DNA of 6,737 nucleotides from Methylococcaceae bacterium (GTDB taxonomy: Bacteria; Pseudomonadota; Gammaproteobacteria; Methylococcales; Methylomonadaceae). The notes below the pieces were generated by a model. That model searched no databases and was not told where the DNA came from. It saw only the letters and a list, made by a program, of their open reading frames with translations. Numbering within the stretch: position 1 is the stretch's first letter; each line of letters starts with the position of its first letter. The stretch spans positions 1 through 6,737 of the forward strand of contig CANNNN010000138.1 of NCBI GenBank assembly GCA_947506075.1, written 5' to 3'. Positions 1-6,737 of the stretch are shown in pieces. A program made the position numbers and the translations under genes.

Positions 1-10
1 ATATATGTGA

Positions 11-253
11 GTGGTAATAATGATGAGTTTAGTTGATCAGATACCAAAGCTTAGTGAAAGGCACGTAACTAAGCTGCACAATACATTGATCGAAGCGGGG
101 ATTGCACATGCCTCTGGAAGCAATGAGTGGCGAGAGATTTTCAGGAAATCAAAAAATACGCATAAGGGCTTGCAAGGACGTATTTACGATAGCCTTTATC
201 ATGCATCCTGGAGTGATATTGATAAATTAGTCAGGGGGCTAACGGAGAAGTAA
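11..253 (+). CDS. Small hypothetical protein, up to 80 aa
   Basis: I do not recognise this protein. The frame opens right after an in-frame TGA at 8-10. Possible starts are GTG at 11, ATG at 20 and ATG at 23. The tandem ATGs are more likely, because a weak purine-rich stretch (GAGTGG, 9-14) lies 5 to 8 bases upstream of them. It ends with TAA at 251-253. The product is soluble-looking and rather basic, with many Lys, Arg and five His residues. It has no signal peptide, membrane segment or Cys. Residues about 10-30 and 55-78 look helical and amphipathic, so a small helical nucleic-acid- or protein-binding protein is possible but unproven. It converges with the c-di-GMP gene at 397-3531, so it is not in that operon. 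It could also be a remnant of a larger gene or a chance ORF. Confidence 0.5.
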   Translation: MVIMMSLVDQIPKLSERHVTKLHNTLIEAGIAHASGSNEWREIFRKSKNTHKGLQGRIYDSLYHASWSDIDKLVRGLTEK

Positions 254-368
254 TAGGAATTTAAGTGTTTTAAAAATCCATAACCAACGGCTTCAGGGCA
301 TATTCGGTTTCAGCAATAAATAATCCTCATAAAACTGGGGAATCCCGATAGATATTTAATGTCCTACG

Positions 369-393
369 ACTGAGACTGCTTGGTTAACTCAGT
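369..393. repeat. Short inverted repeat between convergent genes
   Basis: ACTGAG at 369-374 is the exact reverse complement of CTCAGT at 388-393, with a 13-base loop. On the minus-strand transcript the hairpin would begin three bases after the TAG stop of the 397-3531 gene. That position suits a 3'-end structure. However, the stem is only six pairs and no T-run follows on either strand, so I do not call it an intrinsic terminator. The rest of the 254-396 gap is AT-rich and shows nothing else I can support. Confidence 0.35.
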
Positions 394-396
394 GAG

Positions 397-3300
397 CTAT
401 AGAGTTCGCTTCAGTAATATTTCCAACTGCTCAGCGGGCACTGGCTTACTGAATAGATAGCCCTGTATTTCATCACAACCCTGTTCGCTTAAAAATGCCA
501 GTTGTTCTTTTGTTTCCACGCCTTCGGCAATGGTTTTCAGGCCAAGGCTTTTGGATAAATTGATAATGGCGCTGACGATGGCTTTGTCTTCAGGATCGGT
601 GCTAATATCGCGAACAAAAGACTGGTCTATCTTAAGCTTGTACACCTTGAATTTCTTCAGGTAGCTCAGTGAAGAATAGCCGGTACCGAAATCATCAATC
701 GACATACGGATGCCCCGTGCATGTAAATTGTTCATTACGGCAATAGCGCCAAGTGGGTTATGCATAGCCACACCTTCGGTCAATTCCAGTTCCAGATACG
801 CTGCTGGCAAGCCCGCTTCGGCGAGTATGCGGGTAACCAGTTCCGGTAGATCTGGATGACGAAACTGCACTGCAGACAGGTTGACGGCCATAATCATTGG
901 AGCAAAGCCCTTATCCATCCAGGCTTTTGCCTGCTGCACTGCACACCTTAATACCCATTCTCCGATCGGTAGAATCAAGCCACTGCTTTCTGCGATAGGA
1001 ATAAATTCTGCTGGAGAAACCATGCCATACTCAGGATGTTGCCAGCGCAGTAATGCTTCAGTCCCAATGATCTGCCCAGTCGGTATGGCAACTTGTGGCT
1101 GGTAGTGGATAGATAATTGCTTGGATTCCAGCGCATGACGCAATGCATTCAACAACTGCAGATTGCGTAACGAACGGGCTTGCATTTCTGGGGTGAAAAA
1201 GCGATAACATTGGCGTCCTTCCTGTTTGGCTTGATACATGGCAGCATCGGCACTCTTGGAGAGTGTTTCCAGATCCAGGCCATCTTCAGGGTAGAGTGCA
1301 ATACCGACCGATGCTGTTAGGATGAGATCAAAGAGCTTTATCCGATAAGGATCTGCAATGGCATCCAGTAATTTTTGTGCAACATGCGCTGCGCCGAGCG
1401 CATCGACACCAGGTAGCAATAAAATAAACTCATCGCCGCCTAACCGTGTCACCGTATCTTCCTCACGCAGAAGCAGACGCAGCCGTTTGGCTAATTCAAT
1501 CAATAAAACATCGCCGACACTATGACCCAGTGTGTCGTTGATGTCTTTGAAATGATCAAGATCAAGGAACAGCAAGGCCAAATGTCCATTGCTGCGCTTC
1601 GCTAAACTGAGGGCATATTTGAGATGTTCATCCAGTTGGGAACGATTGGGCAGTCCAGTGAGCGGATCGAAATTAGCCAGATAGTGGATTTGTTCCTCGG
1701 TCTGTTTTTGCTCGGTTATATCGTCGTAAATGCCCAACACTCCGATAGTTTCGTTGGCCTCATTCCGAAGCGGCACTTTAGATGAACGCAGATAAATCAT
1801 GCTGCCATCAGAGGTAGTCTGTGTTTCTTCATAAAAAAGTTTGGCAAGCCCTGAGTCTATGACTTTTTGATCATCAGCACGATAACGCTCCTCCTGCGCA
1901 TTCCAGCCCAACTGGTAATCGTCTTTACCAATAACGGCCTGAGTATTAATTTCTCCAACATCCGCAGCAAAGGCGGGATTACAGCCCAGATAACGTAATT
2001 GCTTATCCTTCCAAAAAATGCGCACCGGCGCAGTATCAATAATGGTTTTTAGCATACTGTATGCCTCTAAGAGTGAGCTTTCTGCCTGTTTGCGCTGCGC
2101 TTCGCGTTCAAAGTTATTAAGTGCATAGTCAATGTCCATCGCCATTTCGACTAAGAGATCGCGTGCCGCTTGATCAAAGGCATCGATCTGGGATGAATAT
2201 AAAGTAAAAGAACCAACTACTATGCCATTTCTGTGTAAGGGTAGGGCGGCTGAAGCTCCCCAGCCAAACCGTATACCTCGTTCGTGCCATAACGCAGTGG
2301 CGGGATCATGCTGGAAATCCTGGCACCAGTAGGGATGGTCTTCGCGCATGGCTATTCCGGTGGGGCCGCGTCCGGCCGCTTCGTATTCATTGGTCGATAT
2401 TTGAATATCTTTCAGATAATCAGTCCCCTTACCATAAGAGGCAACTGCTTTAATTTGATTCTGTTGCAACAAACCTATCCACGCCATCTTCATTCCGCCG
2501 AAGGTCACCACCTCACGGCAAATCTGCATAAATAACTCGCCTTCATTAGAGCAACGGACAATGGCCTGGTTGCATTGACTCAAGGCGGCGTAAAGTTGGG
2601 TCAAGCTTTGTTTTTCAGCTTCGGCCTGCTTGCGTTCGGTAATATCAACATGTGTAGCGACATAATGCGTAACTTCACCGCCGTTCTCTTTTACCGCACT
2701 AATGGATAGCCAGTTGGGGTAAATCTCACCATTCTTGCGCTGATCCCAGATTTCACCCTGCCAGGCACCCAGTCTGGTAATGCTTTCCCACATCGCGGTG
2801 TAAAAAATGACATCCTGACGTCCAGACTTAAGAATACTGATTTTTTGACCTACAACTTCTCTTTCTGAGTAGCCCGTCATGCGGGTGAAGGCTTTGTTGA
2901 TCTTCACAATAACGCCAGAGGTATCAGTGATCGCGATTGAGTCCTGAGTCTCGAAAGCCGTTGCGGCAATGCGAAGATCGAGTTCTGTCCGTTTGCGTTC
3001 GGTAATATCGGTGAGCATGATACGTACCAGCAGAGACTTGTCATCGGTCGTTACCAGTAGACAGTGAAGCAGCACATGACATATTGAATTATCGCTGCGT
3101 TGAAGGCTTAGTTCGAAATTATGCGCTTCTTCTGTGGACTGAATCATGTCCTTAAACAAGAGATACCAGTAGTCGCTGTCTTTGGGTGCGATCAAGCTGG
3201 CGAAACGGCGGTTAATCAGGTTTTTCCGCTCCTCGCCGAGAAGGGTTGCTCCGGTGAGGTTGATTTCTGAGATTAAACCATCGTGGGTGAGCGTTATATA

Positions 3301-3531
3301 ACCTGTTGGCGCTAATTCATAGAGGTTGACATAGCAGGCACGGGATTCTTCTAGCGCATGATAGGCTCGTCTCAATTCCTCATTTTGCATCTCCAGTTCA
3401 ATTTGGTGGACTTGCAGTTCGTGCTCCAGTTCATCGGCAGAGTAAACTGAGGCTCCCTTTAAAGGCGCGCAGGTAATAAGCGTTTCAGCATTTTCCCTTA
3501 GCATGCTGTGTTCATTAGGATTTTTGATCAT
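397..3531 (-). CDS. Cytosolic PAS-PAS-GAF-PAS-GGDEF-EAL c-di-GMP cyclase/phosphodiesterase
   Basis: This is a 1044-residue dual-domain c-di-GMP enzyme. The GGDEF domain would condense two GTP into c-di-GMP, and the EAL domain would linearise it to pGpG. No signal peptide or membrane helix is visible, so it should be cytosolic. Domains in order: Glu-rich coiled coil about 32-66, PAS 62-180, PAS 184-301, GAF about 305-475, PAS about 484-610, GGDEF about 613-785 and EAL about 790-1040. The cyclase site shows DLD-x-FK at 657-662, GGDEF at 698-702 and the RxxD inhibitory site at 689-692. The EAL site shows E825, N884, E916, D946-D947, K967, E1003 and Q1023, so both activities look intact. The ATG at 3531 is the first usable start: an in-frame TGA lies at 3589-3591 with no ATG, GTG or TTG between. 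No good ribosome-binding site precedes it. It is probably the second gene of an operon, 47 bases after the receptor gene. The domain calls are firm. Net enzymatic direction and ligands are unknown. Confidence 0.95.
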   Translation of the reverse strand: MIKNPNEHSMLRENAETLITCAPLKGASVYSADELEHELQVHQIELEMQNEELRRAYHALEESRACYVNLYELAPTGYITLTHDGLISEINLTGATLLGEERKNLINRRFASLIAPKDSDYWYLLFKDMIQSTEEAHNFELSLQRSDNSICHVLLHCLLVTTDDKSLLVRIMLTDITERKRTELDLRIAATAFETQDSIAITDTSGVIVKINKAFTRMTGYSEREVVGQKISILKSGRQDVIFYTAMWESITRLGAWQGEIWDQRKNGEIYPNWLSISAVKENGGEVTHYVATHVDITERKQAEAEKQSLTQLYAALSQCNQAIVRCSNEGELFMQICREVVTFGGMKMAWIGLLQQNQIKAVASYGKGTDYLKDIQISTNEYEAAGRGPTGIAMREDHPYWCQDFQHDPATALWHERGIRFGWGASAALPLHRNGIVVGSFTLYSSQIDAFDQAARDLLVEMAMDIDYALNNFEREAQRKQAESSLLEAYSMLKTIIDTAPVRIFWKDKQLRYLGCNPAFAADVGEINTQAVIGKDDYQLGWNAQEERYRADDQKVIDSGLAKLFYEETQTTSDGSMIYLRSSKVPLRNEANETIGVLGIYDDITEQKQTEEQIHYLANFDPLTGLPNRSQLDEHLKYALSLAKRSNGHLALLFLDLDHFKDINDTLGHSVGDVLLIELAKRLRLLLREEDTVTRLGGDEFILLLPGVDALGAAHVAQKLLDAIADPYRIKLFDLILTASVGIALYPEDGLDLETLSKSADAAMYQAKQEGRQCYRFFTPEMQARSLRNLQLLNALRHALESKQLSIHYQPQVAIPTGQIIGTEALLRWQHPEYGMVSPAEFIPIAESSGLILPIGEWVLRCAVQQAKAWMDKGFAPMIMAVNLSAVQFRHPDLPELVTRILAEAGLPAAYLELELTEGVAMHNPLGAIAVMNNLHARGIRMSIDDFGTGYSSLSYLKKFKVYKLKIDQSFVRDISTDPEDKAIVSAIINLSKSLGLKTIAEGVETKEQLAFLSEQGCDEIQGYLFSKPVPAEQLEILLKRTL
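2629..2982 (-). repeat. Paralogous PAS module, copy 1 (second PAS of the soluble protein)
   Basis: This segment encodes residues 184-301 of the 1044-aa protein. It aligns without gaps to residues 486-603 of the neighbouring receptor. My hand count is 66 identical positions of 118. The best conserved block is W257-Q-G-E-I-W-D, then R265-K-N-G-E-I, and the module ends in V-T-H-Y-V followed by the usual PAC tail. The fold resembles the NifL/MmoS type of PAS, which binds FAD in characterised members. The corresponding Trp (W257) is present, but the Asn that follows in NifL is Asp here. Flavin binding is therefore only a possibility. This PAS type is very common in proteobacteria. Confidence 0.75.
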
Positions 3532-3578
3532 GAGCCGTAGCCATAAAGGGTCTGTTTGATTTGTCTTACGTAATGCAG
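3532..3578 (-). other. Intercistronic gap of the two-gene operon
   Basis: This 47-base gap separates the TAA stop of the receptor gene from the ATG of the soluble gene. I see no terminator hairpin with a T-run and no clear promoter, which favours cotranscription. The bases just before the ATG (GGCTACGGCTC on the coding strand) have no recognisable AGGAG-like site. Translation of the second gene may therefore be weak or may depend on something other than a standard site. An eight-base palindrome, TTACGTAA at 3566-3573, is short enough to be chance. Confidence 0.5.
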
Positions 3579-6500
3579 TTATTGCTGTTCAAGTAACTTC
3601 TCAAACTGGTCTATTTCAACGGGTTTGCTAAATAAATAACCCTGAAAAAAAGAACAGTCGTGCTGTTGCAAAAAGAGCCGTTGCGCTTCCGTTTCGACGC
3701 CCTCGGCAATGACCTCCATATTCAAATTCTTGGCCATGCCAATGATCGTTTGCGCAATCACCGCATCACTTGGCTTTAGGCCAATGTTGCGAATGAATGA
3801 CTGGTCAATCTTGAGCTGATCGAGTGGTAGCGAGGTAAGGTAGGCCAGTGAGGAATAGCCCGTGCCAAAATCGTCCATCGAGAAGCGCACCCCGATTTGC
3901 TGAAGCTCATTCATTTTAACAATAGTGTCGGCAATGTCGTCAAGCACAAGGCTTTCGGTAAGTTCAAGTTTAAGCCGGTCAGGTTTAATGTCACTATAGC
4001 GTAATATTTCAAGGATTTGCGCCACAAAGTCGACCTGATGGAACTGGCGCACACTCACGTTGACGGAAAGCTGCAAATGCTGGGTATGAATGCTATTTTC
4101 CCAGGTCTTGAGCTGAGCACATGCCGTCTCCAGAACCCATTGCCCAATGGGCAATATTAAGCCGGTTTCTTCAGCTAATGGAATAAAATCCGCAGGGGAC
4201 ACCAAGCCACGCTGAGGGTGTTGCCAGCGGATCAGCACTTCTGCGCCAATAATCTGGTCGTTGTGATGAACCTGAGGTTGATAATAAACCATGAATTGCT
4301 TATCAAGCAATGCTTGCCGTAAATCGGCCTCCAGTGTGGCTCTGGCAGTAATACTGGCCTGCATTTGAGGGTCAAAGAAGCGCAGGGCATTACGCCCCGA
4401 TGCCTTGGCCTGATACATGGCAATATCCGCTTGCTTCATAAGTTCATCTATACTTTTCTGATGACCCTTGAATAAGGTGGCACCGATGCTTGGCGTGTTG
4501 TAATAATCATGCGCTACCAGTAGGTAGGGCTTATTCAGAAGGGCCAAAATTTTATGGCCAATCGTTTCAGTTTGAGCGGCAGCCTTGCTGGTTTGCTCAC
4601 TCAGATTTTCGAGCATCATCACAAATTCATCACCCCCCAGACGCGCAACAGTATCTCCCTCACGCACACAGGACTCAAGCCGTTTAGCAACCTGCTGTAG
4701 CAGTAAATCACCCTTGTCATGACCTAAGGTATCATTTAGAGTCTTGAAATTATCCAGGTCAATAAAGAGTAATGCACCTTGGCGACCACTACGCTGGCTT
4801 GAAGCCATTGCGGAATTTAACCGATCCTGGAGCAAGCGCCGGTTCGCCAGGTTGGTAAGGGGATCGAAGAAGGCCAGCGTTTTGATTTCTTCTTCGGCAG
4901 CCTTGCGCGCGCTGATATCGATATGGGTACCAACGTAATGAGTGACGTTGCCTGCCGCATCTTTCACCGTTGTAATCGTTAACCATTTGGGAAAGATTTC
5001 ACCATTCTTGCGCCGGTCCCAGATTTCGCCCTGCCAGACGCCGGTGTTATGAATACTTGCCCACATCTCGGCATAAAAGGCTGCATCATGGCGGCCTGAA
5101 TTAAGCAAGTTCATATTATGCCCCACCGCCTCTTCAGGGCTGTAGCCGGTTAACTGGGTGAAGGCGGGGTTGATTCTTATAATGACCGCATCAGCGTTAG
5201 TAATGGCCATTGCTTCATGGGACTCGAAGGCGCTAGCAGACACGCGCAGCTCTGTTTCTATCAGCTTACGTTCGGTGATGTCTTGAACAGTGCCTACCAG
5301 ACGTATGGCCTGGTCATCTTTATCGCTCTCGATGTCACCGTGAGCAACCACCCAGCGTATTTCACCATCACTAGGGCGAACAATTCTGTATTCAAGCAGA
5401 AACCGTTCTCGACTACTGATTATTTCTTGATAACGAGCGAGTGTGTGCTGACGGTGATCCGGATGTATCAAGGTTGCCCAATGGGCAATATCCCGTGTAA
5501 AGCCGGCGTCAATGCCGAAAATTTGATCCAGTAGGGGTGAACCCTCCCAACGGTTAGTTGCCGAATCGCTGACAAAGTAAGCTATTCCTGCGGTCTCTTG
5601 AGCAAGCAGCAACAGTTTTTCGTTTCGGCTGTATATTTTATTTTTTCGTTTGAGTGATCTATAAAAAAACAGTAACGTTAAGCTGATAAAGCCTGCTAAT
5701 AAAGTAATGCCCACGGCAATTTTGATATAGCGGAGCAGTTTTTCTTTATCGGCTATCGGGTCGGCCTCGTAGATGAAACCGTGTAAAAATTTATCATTTT
5801 CAACCATGCCCGCCTTGATAAAGGTTTCGGTCATGTGTCTCCAGCGCCAGGGATTCATGTGCCCCAGATCAATGACATCGGGCACAATCAATGACCTTAC
5901 AGCCTCGGCTTCAAATTCAAGGTGCTTCCTGGACTTATCGACCTGGTAGCTATTGATTAGCAGATCGATAATTTCTTGCGGGTGATCCATTGCGTAATAC
6001 CAGCCTTCAAGGCTGGCTTGACGAAAAGCTTTCACGCGATCGGGATGGTATTTAAGTTCATCTTCGGAGGTAAACAGAATGTCACTGTAAAAATCGACGC
6101 CGTAGTTGCGTGGATTGAGTACGGTAAATTCAACGCCTTGCTGCTTCAGAAAATAAGGCTCATTGCTCAGATAGGAGTTAAATGCGTCTACTTTGCCCTC
6201 AGCCAAATCATGAATATCATAACTACTTGGGACGACATTAAGACGACTTATGTCTACGCCCTCATTATTGAACATGGCGACAAAATCAGCGTCCATGGCT
6301 TGATCTAGCAGCATGACTTTCTTTCCGACCAGATCATCGGGTGAAGCGATCCCTGCATCTTTGCGTGCGATCAATATCGAAGGGGAGTGTTGGTATATCG
6401 CAGCCAAGGCTACAAGGGGGGCACCGCGTAACCGTTCTAACAATAATTCGGCATTGGCCTCACCATATTGAGCATGACCCTGAATAACTTCTTGAACAGG

Positions 6501-6710
6501 CTTTTTTTCTGGAGAGCCGGCGTCAATAATGACATCAAGTCCTGCTTTTTTGTAATAGCCTTTTGCTAGTGCTGCATAATATCCGGCAAACTGAAATTGA
6601 TGATGCCAGCGTAACTGAAGATGAATGGGTTCAGCCGATGCGAAAAACCATGGGCATAGCAATGCAATAGCGAGCAGGGCTCTGATTATATTAAGATAAG
6701 CCACGATCAA
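3579..6710 (-). CDS. Membrane receptor: NMT1/THI5-like binding domain-TM-PAS-PAS-GGDEF-EAL
   Basis: This 1043-residue transmembrane c-di-GMP enzyme appears to sense a periplasmic small molecule. Residues 1-26 form a signal peptide (Arg10, hydrophobic core, cleavage after A-S-A at 24-26). Residues about 28-315 match the NMT1/THI5-type solute-binding fold, with its family motif of HQFQFAGYYAALAKGYY at 37-53 followed by GLDV. One membrane helix spans about 328-350, followed by RSLKRKNK, which marks the cytoplasmic side. Then come PAS about 361-482, PAS 486-603, GGDEF about 608-780 and EAL about 785-1040. Cyclase residues are DLD-x-FK at 651-656, RxxD at 683-686 and GGDEF at 692-696. EAL residues are E824 (written EVL), N884, E916, D946-D947, K967, E1003 and Q1023, so both activities look intact. 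The start must be non-ATG: TTG at 6710 or GTG at 6704, because TAA at 6714-6716 closes the frame and no ATG lies nearby. No transporter permease or ATPase gene is adjacent, which favours a receptor over a transport role. The ligand is unknown. Confidence 0.95.
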   Translation of the reverse strand: MIVAYLNIIRALLAIALLCPWFFASAEPIHLQLRWHHQFQFAGYYAALAKGYYKKAGLDVIIDAGSPEKKPVQEVIQGHAQYGEANAELLLERLRGAPLVALAAIYQHSPSILIARKDAGIASPDDLVGKKVMLLDQAMDADFVAMFNNEGVDISRLNVVPSSYDIHDLAEGKVDAFNSYLSNEPYFLKQQGVEFTVLNPRNYGVDFYSDILFTSEDELKYHPDRVKAFRQASLEGWYYAMDHPQEIIDLLINSYQVDKSRKHLEFEAEAVRSLIVPDVIDLGHMNPWRWRHMTETFIKAGMVENDKFLHGFIYEADPIADKEKLLRYIKIAVGITLLAGFISLTLLFFYRSLKRKNKIYSRNEKLLLLAQETAGIAYFVSDSATNRWEGSPLLDQIFGIDAGFTRDIAHWATLIHPDHRQHTLARYQEIISSRERFLLEYRIVRPSDGEIRWVVAHGDIESDKDDQAIRLVGTVQDITERKLIETELRVSASAFESHEAMAITNADAVIIRINPAFTQLTGYSPEEAVGHNMNLLNSGRHDAAFYAEMWASIHNTGVWQGEIWDRRKNGEIFPKWLTITTVKDAAGNVTHYVGTHIDISARKAAEEEIKTLAFFDPLTNLANRRLLQDRLNSAMASSQRSGRQGALLFIDLDNFKTLNDTLGHDKGDLLLQQVAKRLESCVREGDTVARLGGDEFVMMLENLSEQTSKAAAQTETIGHKILALLNKPYLLVAHDYYNTPSIGATLFKGHQKSIDELMKQADIAMYQAKASGRNALRFFDPQMQASITARATLEADLRQALLDKQFMVYYQPQVHHNDQIIGAEVLIRWQHPQRGLVSPADFIPLAEETGLILPIGQWVLETACAQLKTWENSIHTQHLQLSVNVSVRQFHQVDFVAQILEILRYSDIKPDRLKLELTESLVLDDIADTIVKMNELQQIGVRFSMDDFGTGYSSLAYLTSLPLDQLKIDQSFIRNIGLKPSDAVIAQTIIGMAKNLNMEVIAEGVETEAQRLFLQQHDCSFFQGYLFSKPVEIDQFEKLLEQQ
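4902..5255 (-). repeat. Paralogous PAS module, copy 2 (second PAS of the receptor)
   Basis: This segment encodes residues 486-603 of the receptor and is the partner of the module at 2629-2982. It carries the same W559-Q-G-E-I-W-D block and R567-K-N-G-E-I. At the DNA level the two copies share short near-identical stretches, for example around 2731-2763 and 4999-5038. In this protein the module sits directly before the GGDEF domain. In the soluble protein a GAF and a third PAS separate it from GGDEF. The position has therefore shifted relative to the output domains. Confidence 0.75.
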
Positions 6711-6737
6711 TGATTAATGCTAAAGTCTCTATGGTTC
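6702..6737 (-). promoter_or_regulatory. Non-ATG start region of the receptor gene
   Basis: Reading the minus strand, TAA (6716-6714) is followed by TCA, then TTG (6710-6708), ATC and GTG (6704-6702), then the signal-peptide codons. There is no ATG in any frame of this stretch. Purines (AGAGA, 6730-6726) lie 15 bases before TTG and 21 before GTG, which is too far for a normal ribosome-binding site. I cannot choose between TTG and GTG. The GTG start would shorten the signal peptide by two residues without harming it. The operon promoter probably lies beyond the window edge. Confidence 0.45.

Noticed and set aside
369..393. Intrinsic terminator for the operon
   Set aside because: The inverted repeat is real but has only six pairs, a 13-base loop and no T-run in either direction.
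3515..3544. Nine-codon leader ORF overlapping the start of the soluble gene
   Set aside because: An ATG-to-TAA frame exists here on the minus strand, but it has no ribosome-binding site and is short enough to occur by chance.
5217..5534. Plus-strand open frame of 105 codons
   Set aside because: It is antisense to the PAS region of the receptor, and its translation resembles no known protein. It is best explained as a shadow of the real frame.
5976..6308. Plus-strand open frame of 110 codons
   Set aside because: It lies fully antisense to the solute-binding domain of the receptor, whose family motifs prove the minus-strand frame. No ribosome-binding site or recognisable domain supports it.
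5765..6632. Functional HMP-P synthase (THI5 enzyme) activity
   Set aside because: The domain is exported and fused to signalling domains, and I do not see the Cys-rich CCCFC motif of the eukaryotic enzyme. A binding role is more likely.
6632..6710. Lipoprotein signal at Cys19 of the receptor
   Set aside because: The residue before the Cys is Leu, not Gly, Ala or Ser, so it is not a lipobox. The A-S-A site at 24-26 fits ordinary signal peptidase cleavage.

Overview
The window holds a two-gene cyclic-di-GMP signalling locus on the minus strand and one small unrecognised gene on the plus strand. Moderate GC content and dense PAS/GAF/GGDEF/EAL architecture suggest an environmental Gram-negative bacterium. 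A gamma- or betaproteobacterium (for example a methylotroph or nitrifier-type lineage) is my best guess. This rests on protein style only and is low confidence.

Layout from left to right: (1) 11-253, plus strand, is an 80-codon orphan ORF. (2) 254-396 is a 143-base convergent intergenic gap with one short inverted repeat and no convincing terminator. (3) 397-3531, minus strand, encodes a 1044-residue soluble protein: coiled coil, PAS, PAS, GAF, PAS, GGDEF, EAL. (4) 3532-3578 is a 47-base gap. (5) 3579-6710, minus strand, encodes a 1043-residue membrane protein: signal peptide, periplasmic NMT1/THI5-type solute-binding domain, one transmembrane helix, PAS, PAS, GGDEF, EAL. (6) 6711-6737 is the start of its upstream region, cut by the window edge.

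Transcription of the pair runs right to left, so the membrane receptor is promoter-proximal and the cytosolic protein is second. The short gap and shared orientation suggest one operon. Both proteins keep the GGDEF motif, an RxxD inhibitory site and every EAL catalytic residue I can check, so each may both make and degrade c-di-GMP. The receptor appears to read a small molecule in the periplasm. The soluble protein appears to read cytosolic cues through PAS and GAF domains. They share a closely related PAS module and homologous GGDEF-EAL halves, consistent with duplication followed by exchange of the sensory front end.

I found no mobile element, CRISPR array, tRNA, rRNA or riboswitch. The most interesting element is the solute-binding receptor wired to c-di-GMP turnover. 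This architecture is known in outline, but its ligand is unknown.
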